A stretch of DNA of 64,000 nucleotides. It comes from Arcuatula senhousia. Its lineage: Eukaryota; Mollusca; Bivalvia; Mytilida; Mytilidae. The stretch spans positions 64,501-128,500 of the forward strand of contig CAXARO010001773.1 in the NCBI GenBank assembly GCA_963971305.1, written 5' to 3'. Positions 9,277 to 23,221 of the stretch are shown here, piece by piece. Below the pieces are notes generated by a model that was not told where the DNA came from, searched no databases, and saw only the letters and a program-made list of their open reading frames with translations. Position 1 is the first letter of the stretch; each line of letters opens with the position of its first letter. A program made the translations under genes and the position numbers.

Positions 9277-9945
9277 AATTAGCTACTGATTTTTTTTCTT
9301 CCTTTTGCCTTCTCTTTCCTTCTTTTTTTTTCTCTTTGTCCCTTTTTTGTGTTCGTTTTTTTTTTCTCGGATTTTTTGCACATATTCGTCGTGCGCCCCG
9401 CCTGTAAATAACTGGTTCACTGTCTCAGCTACACGTTTGTTTTCAGTCAGGCTATTGTTTTTTGATCAAACAGGCTTTGTATTTGCGGTTTTTGTCGAAT
9501 TCTGTCGCCAATTCGTTGGTATTTTTCCGATCTAGAAGCTACAAGGACCCGAATGGTAAAAAAATCGCCTACATTGAGAGGAAAATCTTGTTCCTAGAAA
9601 AAAATTCCAGTCTCGCTTGTGCTCAACCGACGTACAATCCCTTTACTGTGTCCGACAGATCACGATTTGTGCCGTTTAACACATTTTACAGAACCGGGCT
9701 ACCTATCGCCGATCAAAAGTTATGATGCCTCAAACTTGCATCACTTTCAGGTCCGAGTCTAGACATTGTACAAGTTAGCAATGTTCAATGAGGTAGGAAA
9801 AAGCTTACTTACCGTGTACATTTCTTTACCTAAACTAGGTCTGGAGAATGAACAATTAGCTTTACAATCATGGTTCAATTTTTAAAATCGGTCAAGAGAT
9901 GACCGAGATACAAGCACTTAAAGTTAACAATTAACCTTTGCCGTT
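7932..9945 (+). repeat. Repeat unit 5 (haplotype B)
   Basis: 2014 bp. Main TTAGGG block 8272-8377, poly-T 9246-9275 (30). Missing G at about 8830 and C at 8882, as in units 1 and 3. Matches unit 3 at every tracked site. Confidence 0.97.
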
Positions 9946-11844
9946 TTGCATGCCCATGGTACACCTAACTCAAAAACGGCTTTGTCTAGAGACTTGCGGT
10001 TTTTTGCATTGGCTCGCCCGTCAAAAATTACTGCCCCTACGGGGCCGATTTTTCAATTTGGTGACGATAAGAGTACGGGAACAGGCCCAAATGAGCACAA
10101 ATTGATATCTGCAAAGTGGTCAACATGGCAACCGTAACCCCAACCCTTCCAAAAATATTTTTTTCGAGTTTTTCATCCAAAAACTTAATACGAATCACTC
10201 ATCGGTTTTCTTCCCTGACCTCCCTGTTTCTTGATAAAAAATTCTGTAGAAAAATACGCGAAAAACACATTTTTTAAGAAAAAAAGGGTTAGGGTTAGGG
10301 TTAGGGTTAAGGGTTAGGGTTAGGGTCAGTTTTATGGTCAGGGTTAGGGTTAGGGTTAAGGGTTAGGGTTAGGGTTAGGGTTAGGGTTAGGTAATTAGGG
10401 GTAACCCTTATCTGCACATTCCGCCAACGGTAAACCGTCTTGGTTGCGTATGAATAAAGGGTTAGTGTCAGGGTTAAGGGTTAGGGTTAGCCGGAACTTC
10501 TTTTTGAAAATTTTGATTACAAACTTTACATGCTAATATCTCAGTCATTTCTTAACCGATTTCAACGATCAAAATCGCGTTGGAAAGTATTTTTAATAAG
10601 CTTTTCAACTAAATGGAGCGGATGAGCATAGACGCTCGGATTGATTACAAAAAGAAAGAAAATAAAAATCTACTTACCCCAATCTTTTACAGAAACGGCC
10701 TTCGTCTTTCTTGTTTGTCATAATCGTCTTGTCTTGTAAATGTTCTGTAACAAAAAGGGGTAAAACGTATGAGTTATTTGCACATCCAACACTTTCGCAT
10801 GAAAAAATACGAAATTCAGGATCAATAGTTCAGGATCAATTTTGGACGAAAAGGACATTAAACCGCCCTTCGATCCCCACAAAGTCAATCGTGAATGGTT
10901 ATGACAGGATAAGGTAGTCAACAACAATATCTACGCTGTGTAAAAGTTTCATGAAGATCCATCGAGTGGTTTCAGAGTTGCGGTCGATAAGAGCTGTCCT
11001 TGGTCAACCATGGCTCATCTCCAACTTTAGCCTATAGAAGCCCCGATATCTATCTAAGCAATGTTAAACATGAATTTTACACATCTGTGTTAAGTCACAA
11101 AGATCGTGTAAAAGTTTCATAAAGATCCCACGACAGGTGTAGAAGTAATAGCAGCTTAAAAGGCTGTCATCATGTTTTGAAGTGACCACGTCATTTCATA
11201 TTCATTGTATCATTTTTGTGCGCAGGAATGCCAGTAACAAAAAGTATGCGCGTGGACTTGTTTTTTTTTTTTTTTTTTTTTTTTTTTTTGAATTAGCTAC
11301 TGATTTTTTTTCTTCCTTTTGCCTTCTCTTTCCTTCTTTTTTTTTCTCTTTGTCCCTTTTTTGTGTTCGTTTTTTTTTTCTCGGATTTTTTGCACATATT
11401 CGTCGTGCGCCCCGCCTGTAAATAACTGGTTCACTGTCTCAGCTACACGTTTGTTTTCAGTCAGGCTATTGTTTTTTGATCAAACAGGCTTTGTATTTGC
11501 GGTTTTTGTCGAATTCTGTCGCCAATTCGTTGGTATTTTTCCGATCTAGAAGCTACAAGCACGATTTGTGCCGTTTAACACATTTTACAGAACCGGGCTA
11601 CCTATCGCCGATCAAAAGTTATGATGCCTCAAACTTGCATCACTTTCAGGTCCGAGTCTAGACATTGTACAAGTTAGCAATGTTCAATGAGGTAGGAAAA
11701 AGCTTACTTACCGTGTACATTTCTTTACCTAAACTAGGTCTGGAGAATGAACAATTAGCTTTACAATCATGGTTCAATTTTTAAAATCGGTCAAGAGATG
11801 ACCGAGATACAAGCACTTAAAGTTAACAATTAACCTTTGCCGTT
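9946..11844 (+). repeat. Repeat unit 6 (haplotype A, 115-bp deletion)
   Basis: 1899 bp. Main TTAGGG block 10286-10391, poly-T 11261-11289 (29). Deletion junction at 11559/11560, identical in sequence to that of unit 4. With unit 5 it makes a second dimer of exactly 3,913 bp. Confidence 0.97.
11559..11560 (+). other. 115-bp deletion junction, unit 6
   Basis: CTACAAG|CACGATT, exactly 3,913 bp from the unit 4 junction. Confidence 0.93.
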
Positions 11845-13845
11845 TTGCATGCCCATGGTACACCTAACTCAAAAACGGCTTTGTCTAGAGACTTGCGGTT
11901 TTTTGCATTGGCTCGCCCGTCAAAAATTACTGCCCCTACGGGGCCGATTTTTCAATTTGGTGACGATAAGAGTACGGGAACAGGCCCAAATGAGCACAAA
12001 TTGATATCTGCAAAGTGGTCAACATGGCAACCGTAACCCCAACCCTTCCAAAAATATTTTTTTCGAGTTTTTCATCCAAAAACTTAATACGAATCACTCA
12101 TCGGTTTTCTTCCCTGACCTCCCTGTTTCTTGATAAAAAATTCTGTAGAAAAATACGCGAAAAACACATTTTTTAAGAAAAAAAGGGTTAGGGTTAGGGT
12201 TAGGGTTAAGGGTTAGGGTTAGGGTCAGTTTTATGGTCAGGGTTAGGGTTAGGGTTAAGGGTTAGGGTTAGGGTTAGGGTTAGGTAATTAGGGGTAACCC
12301 TTATCTGCACATTCCGCCAACGGTAAACCGTCTTGGTTGCGTATGAATAAAGGGTTAGTGTCAGGGTTAAGGGTTAGGGTTAGCCGGAACTTCTTTTTGA
12401 AAATTTTGATTACAAACTTTACATGCTAATATCTCAGTCATTTCTTAACCGATTTCAACGATCAAAATCGCGTTGGAAAGTATTTTTAATAAGCTTTTCA
12501 ACTAAATGGAGCGGATGAGCATAGACGCTCGGATTGATTACAAAAAGAAAGAAAATAAAAATCTACTTACCCCAATCTTTTACAGAAACGGCCTTCGTCT
12601 TTCTTGTTTGTCATAATCGTCTTGTCTTGTAAATGTTCTGTAACAAAAAGGGGTAAAACGTATGAGTTATTTGCACATCCAACACTTTCGCATGAAAAAA
12701 TACGAAATTCAGGATCAATAGTTCAGGATCAATTTTGGACGAAAAGGACATTAAACCGCCCTTCGATCCCCACAAAGTCAATCGTGAATGGTTATGACAG
12801 GATAAGGTAGTCAACAACAATATCTACGCTGTGTAAAAGTTTCATGAAGATCCATCGAGTGGTTTCAGAGTTGCGGTCGATAAGAGCTGTCCTTGGTCAA
12901 CCATGGCTCATCTCCAACTTTAGCCTATAGAAGCCCCGATATCTATCTAAGCAATGTTAAACATGAATTTTACACATCTGTGTTAAGTCACAAAGATCGT
13001 GTAAAAGTTTCATAAAGATCCCACGACAGGTGTAGAAGTAATAGCAGCTTAAAAGGCTGTCATCATGTTTTGAAGTGACCACGTCATTTCATATTCATTG
13101 TATCATTTTTGTGCGCAGGAATGCCAGTAACAAAAAGTATGCGCGTGGACTTGTTTTTTTTTTTTTTTTTTTTTTGAATTAGCTACTGATTTTTTTTCTT
13201 CCTTTTGCCTTCTCTTTCCTTCTTTTTTTTTCTCTTTGTCCCTTTTTTGTGTTCGTTTTTTTTTTCTCGGATTTTTTGCACATATTCGTCGTGCGCCCCG
13301 CCTGTAAATAACTGGTTCACTGTCTCAGCTACACGTTTGTTTTCAGTCAGGCTATTGTTTTTTGATCAAACAGGCTTTGTATTTGCGGTTTTTGTCGAAT
13401 TCTGTCGCCAATTCGTTGGTATTTTTCCGATCTAGAAGCTACAAGGACCCGAATGGTAAAAAAATCGCCTACATTGAGAGGAAAATCTTGTTCCTAGAAA
13501 AAAATTCCAGTCTCGCTTGTGCTCAACCGACGTACAATCCCTTTACTGTGTCCGACAGATCACGATTTGTGCCGTTTAACACATTTTACAGAACCGGGCT
13601 ACCTATCGCCGATCAAAAGTTATGATGCCTCAAACTTGCATCACTTTCAGGTCCGAGTCTAGACATTGTACAAGTTAGCAATGTTCAATGAGGTAGGAAA
13701 AAGCTTACTTACCGTGTACATTTCTTTACCTAAACTAGGTCTGGAGAATGAACAATTAGCTTTACAATCATGGTTCAATTTTTAAAATCGGTCAAGAGAT
13801 GACCGAGATACAAGCACTTAAAGTTAACAATTAACCTTTGCCGTT
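11845..13845 (+). repeat. Repeat unit 7 (short poly-T, four-copy TTAGGG)
   Basis: 2001 bp. Main TTAGGG block 12185-12284 is 100 bp, one hexamer shorter than in units 1-6. Poly-T 13154-13175 is only 22. These two changes (-6 and -7) account exactly for the length. Confidence 0.97.
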
Positions 13846-15154
13846 TTGCATGCCCATGGTACACCTAACTCAAAAACGGCTTTGTCTAGAGACTTGCGGT
13901 TTTTTGCATTGGCTCGCCCGTCAAAAATTACTGCCCCTACGGGGCCGATTTTTCAATTTGGTGACGATAAGAGTACGGGAACAGGCCCAAATGAGCACAA
14001 ATTGATATCTGCAAAGTGGTCAACATGGCAACCGTAACCCCAACCCTTCCAAAAATATTTTTTTTCGAGTTTTTCATCCAAAAACTTAATACGAATCACT
14101 CATCGGTTTTCTTCCCTGACCTCCCTGTTTCTTGATAAAAAATTCTGTAGAAAAATACGCGAAAAACACATTTTTTAAGAAAAAAAGGGTTAGGGTTAGG
14201 GTTAGGGTTAAGGGTTAGGGTTAGGGTCAGTTTTATGGTCAGGGTTAGGGTTAGGGTTAAGGGTTAGGGTTAGGGTTAGGGTTAGGTAATTAGGGGTAAC
14301 CCTTATCTGCACATTCCGCCAACGGTAAACCGTCTTGGTTGCGTATGAATAAAGGGTTAGTGTCAGGGTTAAGGGTTAGGGTTAGCCGGAACTTCTTTTT
14401 GAAAATTTTGATTACAAACTTTACATGCTAATATCTCAGTCATTTCTTAACCGATTTCAACGATCAAAATCGCGTTGGAAAGTATTTTTAATAAGCTTTT
14501 CAACTAAATGGAGCGGATGAGCATAGACGCTCGGATTGATTACAAAAAGAAAGAAAATAAAAATCTACTTACCCCAATCTTTTACAGAAACGGCCTTCGT
14601 CTTTCTTGTTTGTCATAATCGTCTTGTCTTGTAAATGTTCTGTAACAAAAAGGGGTAAAACGTATGAGTTATTTGCACATCCAACACTTTCGCATGAAAA
14701 AATACGAAATTCAGGATCAATAGTTCAGGATCAATTTTGGACGAAAAGGACATTAAACCGCCCTTCGATCCCCACAAAGTCAATCGTGAATGGTTATGAC
14801 AGGATAAGGTAGTCAACAACAATATCTACGCTGTGTAAAAGTTTCATGAAGATCCATCGAGTGGTTTCAGAGTTGCGGTCGATAAGAGCTGTCCTTGGTC
14901 AACCATGGCTCATCTCCAACTTTAGCCTATAGAAGCCCCGATATCTATCTAAGCAATGTTAAACATGAATTTTACACATCTGTGTTAAGTCACAAAGATC
15001 GTGTAAAAGTTTCATAAAGATCCCACGACAGGTGTAGAAGTAATAGCAGCTTAAAAGGCTGTCATCATGTTTTGAAGTGACCACGTCATTTCATATTCAT
15101 TGTATCATTTTTGTGCGCAGGAATGCCAGTAACAAAAAGTATGCGCGTGGACTT

Positions 15155-15186
<32 letters not shown>

Positions 15187-15855
15187 AATTAGCTACTGAT
15201 TTTTTTTCTTCCTTTTGCCTTCTCTTTCCTTCTTTTTTTTTCTCTTTGTCCCTTTTTTGTGTTCGTTTTTTTTTTCTCGGATTTTTTGCACATATTCGTC
15301 GTGCGCCCCGCCTGTAAATAACTGGTTCACTGTCTCAGCTACACGTTTGTTTTCAGTCAGGCTATTGTTTTTTGATCAAACAGGCTTTGTATTTGCGGTT
15401 TTTGTCGAATTCTGTCGCCAATTCGTTGGTATTTTTCCGATCTAGAAGCTACAAGGACCCGAATGGTAAAAAAATCGCCTACATTGAGAGGAAAATCTTG
15501 TTCCTAGAAAAAAATTCCAGTCTCGCTTGTGCTCAACCGACGTACAATCCCTTTACTGTGTCCGACATATCACGATTTGTGCCGTTTAACACATTTTACA
15601 GAACCGGGCTACCTATCGCCGATCAAAAGTTATGATGCCTCAAACTTGCATCACTTTCAGGTCCGAGTCTAGACATTGTACAAGTTAGCAATGTTCAATG
15701 AGGTAGGAAAAAGCTTACTTACCGTGTACATTTCTTTACCTAAACTAGGTCTGGAGAATGAACAATTAGCTTTACAATCATGGTTCAATTTTTAAAATCG
15801 GTCAAGAGATGACCGAGATACAAGCACTTAAAGTTAACAATTAACCTTTGCCGTT
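13846..15855 (+). repeat. Repeat unit 8
   Basis: 2010 bp. Main TTAGGG block 14187-14286 (100 bp), poly-T 15156-15185 (30). Private changes: one extra T in the run upstream of the TTAGGG block (AATATTTTTTTTCG near 14056-14066), and G to T at 15568 (GACATATCACG instead of GACAGATCACG). Confidence 0.97.
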
Positions 15856-17855
15856 TTGCATGCCCATGGTACACCTAACTCAAAAACGGCTTTGTCTAGA
15901 GACTTGCGGTTTTTTGCATTGGCTCGCCCGTCAAAAATTACTGCCCCTACGGGGCCGATTTTTCAATTTGGTGACGATAAGAGTACGGGAACAGGCCCAA
16001 ATGAGCACAAATTGATATCTGCAAAGTGGTCAACATGGCAACCGTAACCCCAACCCTTCCAAAAATATTTTTTTCGAGTTTTTCATCCAAAAACTTAATA
16101 CGAATCACTCATCGGTTTTCTTCCCTGACCTCCCTGTTTCTTGATAAAAAATTCTGTAGAAAAATACGCGAAAAACACATTTTTTAAGAAAAAAAGGGTT
16201 AGGGTTAGGGTTAGAGTTAAGGGTTAGGGTTAGGGTCAGTTTTATGGTCAGGGTTAGGGTTAGGGTTAAGGGTTAGGGTTAGGGTTAGGGTTAGGTAATT
16301 AGGGGTAACCCTTATCTGCACATTCCGCCAACGGTAAACCGTCTTGGTTGCGTATGAATAAAGGGTTAGTGTCAGGGTTAAGGGTTAGGGTTAGCCGGAA
16401 CTTCTTTTTGAAAATTTTGATTACAAACTTTACATGCTAATATCTCAGTCATTTCTTAACCGATTTCAACGATCAAAATCGCGTTGGAAAGTATTTTTAA
16501 TAAGCTTTTCAACTAAATGGAGCGGATGAGCATAGACGCTCGGATTGATTACAAAAAGAAAGAAAATAAAAATCTACTTACCCCAATCTTTTACAGAAAC
16601 GGCCTTCGTCTTTCTTGTTTGTCATAATCGTCTTGTCTTGTAAATGTTCTGTAACAAAAAGGGGTAAAACGTATGAGTTATTTGCACATCCAACACTTTC
16701 GCATGAAAAAATACGAAATTCAGGATCAATAGTTCAGGATCAATTTTGGACGAAAAGGACATTAAACCGCCCTTCGATCCCCACAAAGTCAATCGTGAAT
16801 GGTTATGACAGGATAAGGTAGTCAACAACAATATCTACGCTGTGTAAAAGTTTCATGAAGATCCATCGAGTGGTTTCAGAGTTGCGGTCGATAAGAGCTG
16901 TCCTTGGTCAACCATGGCTCATCTCCAACTTTAGCCTATAGAAGCCCCGATATCTATCTAAGCAATGTTAAACATGAATTTTACACATCTGTGTTAAGTC
17001 ACAAAGATCGTGTAAAAGTTTCATAAAGATCCCACGACAGGTGTAGAAGTAATAGCAGCTTAAAAGGCTGTCATCATGTTTTGAAGTGACCACGTCATTT
17101 CATATTCATTGTATCATTTTTGTGCGCAGGAATGCCAGTAACAAAAAGTATGCGCGTGGACTTGTTTTTTTTTTTTTTTTTTTTTGAATTAGCTACTGAT
17201 TTTTTTTCTTCCTTTTGCCTTCTCTTTCCTTCTTTTTTTTTCTCTTTGTCCCTTTTTTGTGTTCGTTTTTTTTTTCTCGGATTTTTTGCACATATTCGTC
17301 GTGCGCCCCGCCTGTAAATAACTGGTTCACTGTCTCAGCTACACGTTTGTTTTCAGTCAGGCTATTGTTTTTTGATCAAACAGGCTTTGTATTTGCGGTT
17401 TTTGTCGAATTCTGTCGCCAATTCGTTGGTATTTTTCCGATCTAGAAGCTACAAGGACCCGAATGGTAAAAAAATCGCCTACATTGAGAGGAAAATCTTG
17501 TTCCTAGAAAAAAATTCCAGTCTCGCTTGTGCTCAACCGACGTACAATCCCTTTACTGTGTCCGACAGATCACGATTTGTGCCGTTTAACACATTTTACA
17601 GAACCGGGCTACCTATCGCCGATCAAAAGTTATGATGCCTCAAACTTGCATCACTTTCAGGTCCGAGTCTAGACATTGTACAAGTTAGCAATGTTCAATG
17701 AGGTAGGAAAAAGCTTACTTACCGTGTACATTTCTTTACCTAAACTAGGTCTGGAGAATGAACAATTAGCTTTACAATCATGGTTCAATTTTTAAAATCG
17801 GTCAAGAGATGACCGAGATACAAGCACTTAAAGTTAACAATTAACCTTTGCCGTT
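15856..17855 (+). repeat. Repeat unit 9 (shortest poly-T, TTAGAG variant)
   Basis: 2000 bp. Main TTAGGG block 16196-16295 (100 bp) with G to A at 16215, giving TTAGAG. Poly-T 17165-17185 is 21, the shortest in the window. Confidence 0.97.
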
Positions 17856-19169
17856 TTGCATGCCCATGGTACACCTAACTCAAAAACGGCTTTGTCTAGA
17901 GACTTGCGGTTTTTTGCATTGGCTCGCCCGTCAAAAATTACTGCCCCTACGGGGCCGATTTTTCAATTTGGTGACGATAAGAGTACGGGAACAGGCCCAA
18001 ATGAGCACAAATTGATATCTGCAAAGTGGTCAACATGGCAACCGTAACCCCAACCCTTCCAAAAATATTTTTTTCGAGTTTTTCATCCAAAAACTTAATA
18101 CGAATCACTCATCGGTTTTCTTCCCTGACCTCCCTGTTTCTTGATAAAAAATTCTGTAGAAAAATACGCGAAAAACACATTTTTTAAGAAAAAAAGGGTT
18201 AGGGTTAGGGTTAGGGTTAAGGGTTAGGGTTAGGGTCAGTTTTATGGTCAGGGTTAGGGTTAGGGTTAAGGGTTAGGGTTAGGGTTAGGGTTAGGGTTAG
18301 GTAATTAGGGGTAACCCTTATCTGCACATTCCGCCAACGGTAAACCGTCTTGGTTGCGTATGAATAAAGGGTTAGTGTCAGGGTTAAGGGTTAGGGTTAG
18401 CCGGAACTTCTTTTTGAAAATTTTGATTACAAACTTTACATGCTAATATCTCAGTCATTTCTTAACCGATTTCAACGATCAAAATCGCGTTGGAAAGTAT
18501 TTTTAATAAGCTTTTCAACTAAATGGAGCGGATGAGCATAGACGCTCGGATTGATTACAAAAAGAAAGAAAATAAAAATCTACTTACCCCAATCTTTTAC
18601 AGAAACGGCCTTCGTCTTTCTTGTTTGTCATAATCGTCTTGTCTTGTAAATGTTCTGTAACAAAAAGGGGTAAAACGTATGAGTTATTTGCACATCCAAC
18701 ACTTTCGCATGAAAAAATACGAAATTCAGGATCAATAGTTCAGGATCAATTTTGGACGAAAAGGACATTAAACCGCCCTTCGATCCCCACAAAGTCAATC
18801 GTGAATGGTTATGACAGGATAAGGTAGTCAACAACAATATCTACGCTGTGTAAAAGTTTCATGAAGATCCATCGAGTGGTTTCAGAGTTGCGGTCGATAA
18901 GAGCTGTCCTTGGTCAACCATGGCTCATCTCCAACTTTAGCCTATAGAAGCCCCGATATCTATCTAAGCAATGTTAAACATGAATTTTACACATCTGTGT
19001 TAAGTCACAAAGATCGTGTAAAAGTTTCATAAAGATCCCACGACAGGTGTAGAAGTAATAGCAGCTTAAAAGGCTGTCATCATGTTTTGAAGTGACCACG
19101 TCATTTCATATTCATTGTATCATTTTTGTGCGCAGGAATGCCAGTAACAAAAAGTATGCGCGTGGACTT

Positions 19170-19201
<32 letters not shown>

Positions 19202-19870
19202 AATTAGCTACTGATTTTTTTTCTTCCTTTTGCCTTCTCTTTCCTTCTTTTTTTTTCTCTTTGTCCCTTTTTTGTGTTCGTTTTTTTTTTCTCGGATTTT
19301 TTGCACATATTCGTCGTGCGCCCCGCCTGTAAATAACTGGTTCACTGTCTCAGCTACACGTTTGTTTTCAGTCAGGCTATTGTTTTTTGATCAAACAGGC
19401 TTTGTATTTGCGGTTTTTGTCGAATTCTGTCGCCAATTCGTTGGTATTTTTCCGATCTAGAAGCTACAAGGACCCGAATGGTAAAAAAATCGCCTACATT
19501 GAGAGGAAAATCTTGTTCCTAGAAAAAAATTCCAGTCTCGCTTGTGCTCAACCGACGTACAATCCCTTTACTGTGTCCGACAGATCACGATTTGTGCCGT
19601 TTAACACATTTTACAGAACCGGGCTACCTATCGCCGATCAAAAGTTATGATGCCTCAAACTTGCATCACTTTCAGGTCCGAGTCTAGACATTGTACAAGT
19701 TAGCAATGTTCAATGAGGTAGGAAAAAGCTTACTTACCGTGTACATTTCTTTACCTAAACTAGGTCTGGAGAATGAACAATTAGCTTTACAATCATGGTT
19801 CAATTTTTAAAATCGGTCAAGAGATGACCGAGATACAAGCACTTAAAGTTAACAATTAACCTTTGCCGTT
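17856..19870 (+). repeat. Repeat unit 10
   Basis: 2015 bp. Main TTAGGG block 18196-18301 has the longer 106-bp form and no TTAGAG variant, although the units on both sides have the 100-bp form with TTAGAG. Poly-T 19171-19200 (30). Confidence 0.97.
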
Positions 19871-21178
19871 TTGCATGCCCATGGTACACCTAACTCAAAA
19901 ACGGCTTTGTCTAGAGACTTGCGGTTTTTTGCATTGGCTCGCCCGTCAAAAATTACTGCCCCTACGGGGCCGATTTTTCAATTTGGTGACGATAAGAGTA
20001 CGGGAACAGGCCCAAATGAGCACAAATTGATATCTGCAAAGTGGTCAACATGGCAACCGTAACCCCAACCCTTCCAAAAATATTTTTTTCGAGTTTTTCA
20101 TCCAAAAACTTAATACGAATCACTCATCGGTTTTCTTCCCTGACCTCCCTGTTTCTTGATAAAAAATTCTGTAGAAAAATACGCGAAAAACACATTTTTT
20201 AAGAAAAAAAGGGTTAGGGTTAGGGTTAGAGTTAAGGGTTAGGGTTAGGGTCAGTTTTATGGTCAGGGTTAGGGTTAGGGTTAAGGGTTAGGGTTAGGGT
20301 TAGGGTTAGGTAATTAGGGGTAACCCTTATCTGCACATTCCGCCAACGGTAAACCGTCTTGGTTGCGTATGAATAAAGGGTTAGTGTCAGGGTTAAGGGT
20401 TAGGGTTAGCCGGAACTTCTTTTTGAAAATTTTGATTACAAACTTTACATGCTAATATCTCAGTCATTTCTTAACCGATTTCAACGATCAAAATCGCGTT
20501 GGAAAGTATTTTTAATAAGCTTTTCAACTAAATGGAGCGGATGAGCATAGACGCTCGGATTGATTACAAAAAGAAAGAAAATAAAAATCTACTTACCCCA
20601 ATCTTTTACAGAAACGGCCTTCGTCTTTCTTGTTTGTCATAATCGTCTTGTCTTGTAAATGTTCTGTAACAAAAAGGGGTAAAACGTATGAGTTATTTGC
20701 ACATCCAACACTTTCGCATGAAAAAATACGAAATTCAGGATCAATAGTTCAGGATCAATTTTGGACGAAAAGGACATTAAACCGCCCTTCGATCCCCACA
20801 AAGTCAATCGTGAATGGTTATGACAGGATAAGGTAGTCAACAACAATATCTACGCTGTGTAAAAGTTTCATGAAGATCCATCGAGTGGTTTCAGAGTTGC
20901 GGTCGATAAGAGCTGTCCTTGGTCAACCATGGCTCATCTCCAACTTTAGCCTATAGAAGCCCCGATATCTATCTAAGCAATGTTAAACATGAATTTTACA
21001 CATCTGTGTTAAGTCACAAAGATCGTGTAAAAGTTTCATAAAGATCCCACGACAGGTGTAGAAGTAATAGCAGCTTAAAAGGCTGTCATCATGTTTTGAA
21101 GTGACCACGTCATTTCATATTCATTGTATCATTTTTGTGCGCAGGAATGCCAGTAACAAAAAGTATGCGCGTGGACTT

Positions 21179-21211
<33 letters not shown>

Positions 21212-21880
21212 AATTAGCTACTGATTTTTTTTCTTCCTTTTGCCTTCTCTTTCCTTCTTTTTTTTTCTCTTTGTCCCTTTTTTGTGTTCGTTTTTTTTTT
21301 CTCGGATTTTTTGCACATATTCGTCGTGCGCCCCGCCTGTAAATAACTGGTTCACTGTCTCAGCTACACGTTTGTTTTCAGTCAGGCTATTGTTTTTTGA
21401 TCAAACAGGCTTTGTATTTGCGGTTTTTGTCGAATTCTGTCGCCAATTCGTTGGTATTTTTCCGATCTAGAAGCTACAAGGACCCGAATGGTAAAAAAAT
21501 CGCCTACATTGAGAGGAAAATCTTGTTCCTAGAAAAAAATTCCAGTCTCGCTTGTGCTCAACCGACGTACAATCCCTTTACTGTGTCCGACAGATCACGA
21601 TTTGTGCCGTTTAACACATTTTACAGAACCGGGCTACCTATCGCCGATCAAAAGTTATGATGCCTCAAACTTGCATCACTTTCAGGTCCGAGTCTAGACA
21701 TTGTACAAGTTAGCAATGTTCAATGAGGTAGGAAAAAGCTTACTTACCGTGTACATTTCTTTACCTAAACTAGGTCTGGAGAATGAACAATTAGCTTTAC
21801 AATCATGGTTCAATTTTTAAAATCGGTCAAGAGATGACCGAGATACAAGCACTTAAAGTTAACAATTAACCTTTGCCGTT
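19871..21880 (+). repeat. Repeat unit 11 (TTAGAG variant)
   Basis: 2010 bp. Main TTAGGG block 20211-20310 (100 bp) with G to A at 20230. Poly-T 21180-21210 (31). Confidence 0.97.
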
Positions 21881-23188
21881 TTGCATGCCCATGGTACACC
21901 TAACTCAAAAACGGCTTTGTCTAGAGACTTGCGGTTTTTTGCATTGGCTCGCCCGTCAAAAATTACTGCCCCTACGGGGCCGATTTTTCAATTTGGTGAC
22001 GATAAGAGTACGGGAACAGGCCCAAATGAGCACAAATTGATATCTGCAAAGTGGTCAACATGGCAACCGTAACCCCAACCCTTCCAAAAATATTTTTTTC
22101 GAGTTTTTCATCCAAAAACTTAATACGAATCACTCATCGGTTTTTTTCCCTGACCTCCCTGTTTCTTGATAAAAAATTCTGTAGAAAAATACGCGAAAAA
22201 CACATTTTTTAAGAAAAAAAGGGTTAGGGTTAGGGTTAGAGTTAAGGGTTAGGGTTAGGGTCAGTTTTATGGTCAGGGTTAGGGTTAGGGTTAAGGGTTA
22301 GGGTTAGGGTTAGGGTTAGGTAATTAGGGGTAACCCTTATCTGCACATTCCGCCAACGGTAAACCGTCTTGGTTGCGTATGAATAAAGGGTTAGTGTCAG
22401 GGTTAAGGGTTAGGGTTAGCCGGAACTTCTTTTTGAAAATTTTGATTACAAACTTTACATGCTAATATCTCAGTCATTTCTTAACCGATTTCAACGATCA
22501 AAATCGCGTTGGAAAGTATTTTTAATAAGCTTTTCAACTAAATGGAGCGGATGAGCATAGACGCTCGGATTGATTACAAAAAGAAAGAAAATAAAAATCT
22601 ACTTACCCCAATCTTTTACAGAAACGGCCTTCGTCTTTCTTGTTTGTCATAATCGTCTTGTCTTGTAAATGTTCTGTAACAAAAAGGGGTAAAACGTATG
22701 AGTTATTTGCACATCCAACACTTTCGCATGAAAAAATACGAAATTCAGGATCAATAGTTCAGGATCAATTTTGGACGAAAAGGACATTAAACCGCCCTTC
22801 GATCCCCACAAAGTCAATCGTGAATGGTTATGACAGGATAAGGTAGTCAACAACAATATCTACGCTGTGTAAAAGTTTCATGAAGATCCATCGAGTGGTT
22901 TCAGAGTTGCGGTCGATAAGAGCTGTCCTTGGTCAACCATGGCTCATCTCCAACTTTAGCCTATAGAAGCCCCGATATCTATCTAAGCAATGTTAAACAT
23001 GAATTTTACACATCTGTGTTAAGTCACAAAGATCGTGTAAAAGTTTCATAAAGATCCCACGACAGGTGTAGAAGTAATAGCAGCTTAAAAGGCTGTCATC
23101 ATGTTTTGAAGTGACCACGTCATTTCATATTCATTGTATCATTTTTGTGCGCAGGAATGCCAGTAACAAAAAGTATGCGCGTGGACTT

Positions 23189-23221
<33 letters not shown>

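Larger units (their letters stand above)
1..11844 (+). repeat. Dimeric higher-order repeat, units 1-6 (B-A-B-A-B-A)
   Basis: Odd units carry haplotype B (missing G, G-to-C change, poly-T 30) and even units carry haplotype A (poly-T 29). The even units 4 and 6 also lack the 115-bp segment. Dimers 4019-7931 and 7932-11844 are both 3,913 bp. The first dimer would be 4,028 bp, which is 3,913 + 115. Haplotype B is not seen anywhere else in the window. Confidence 0.93.
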
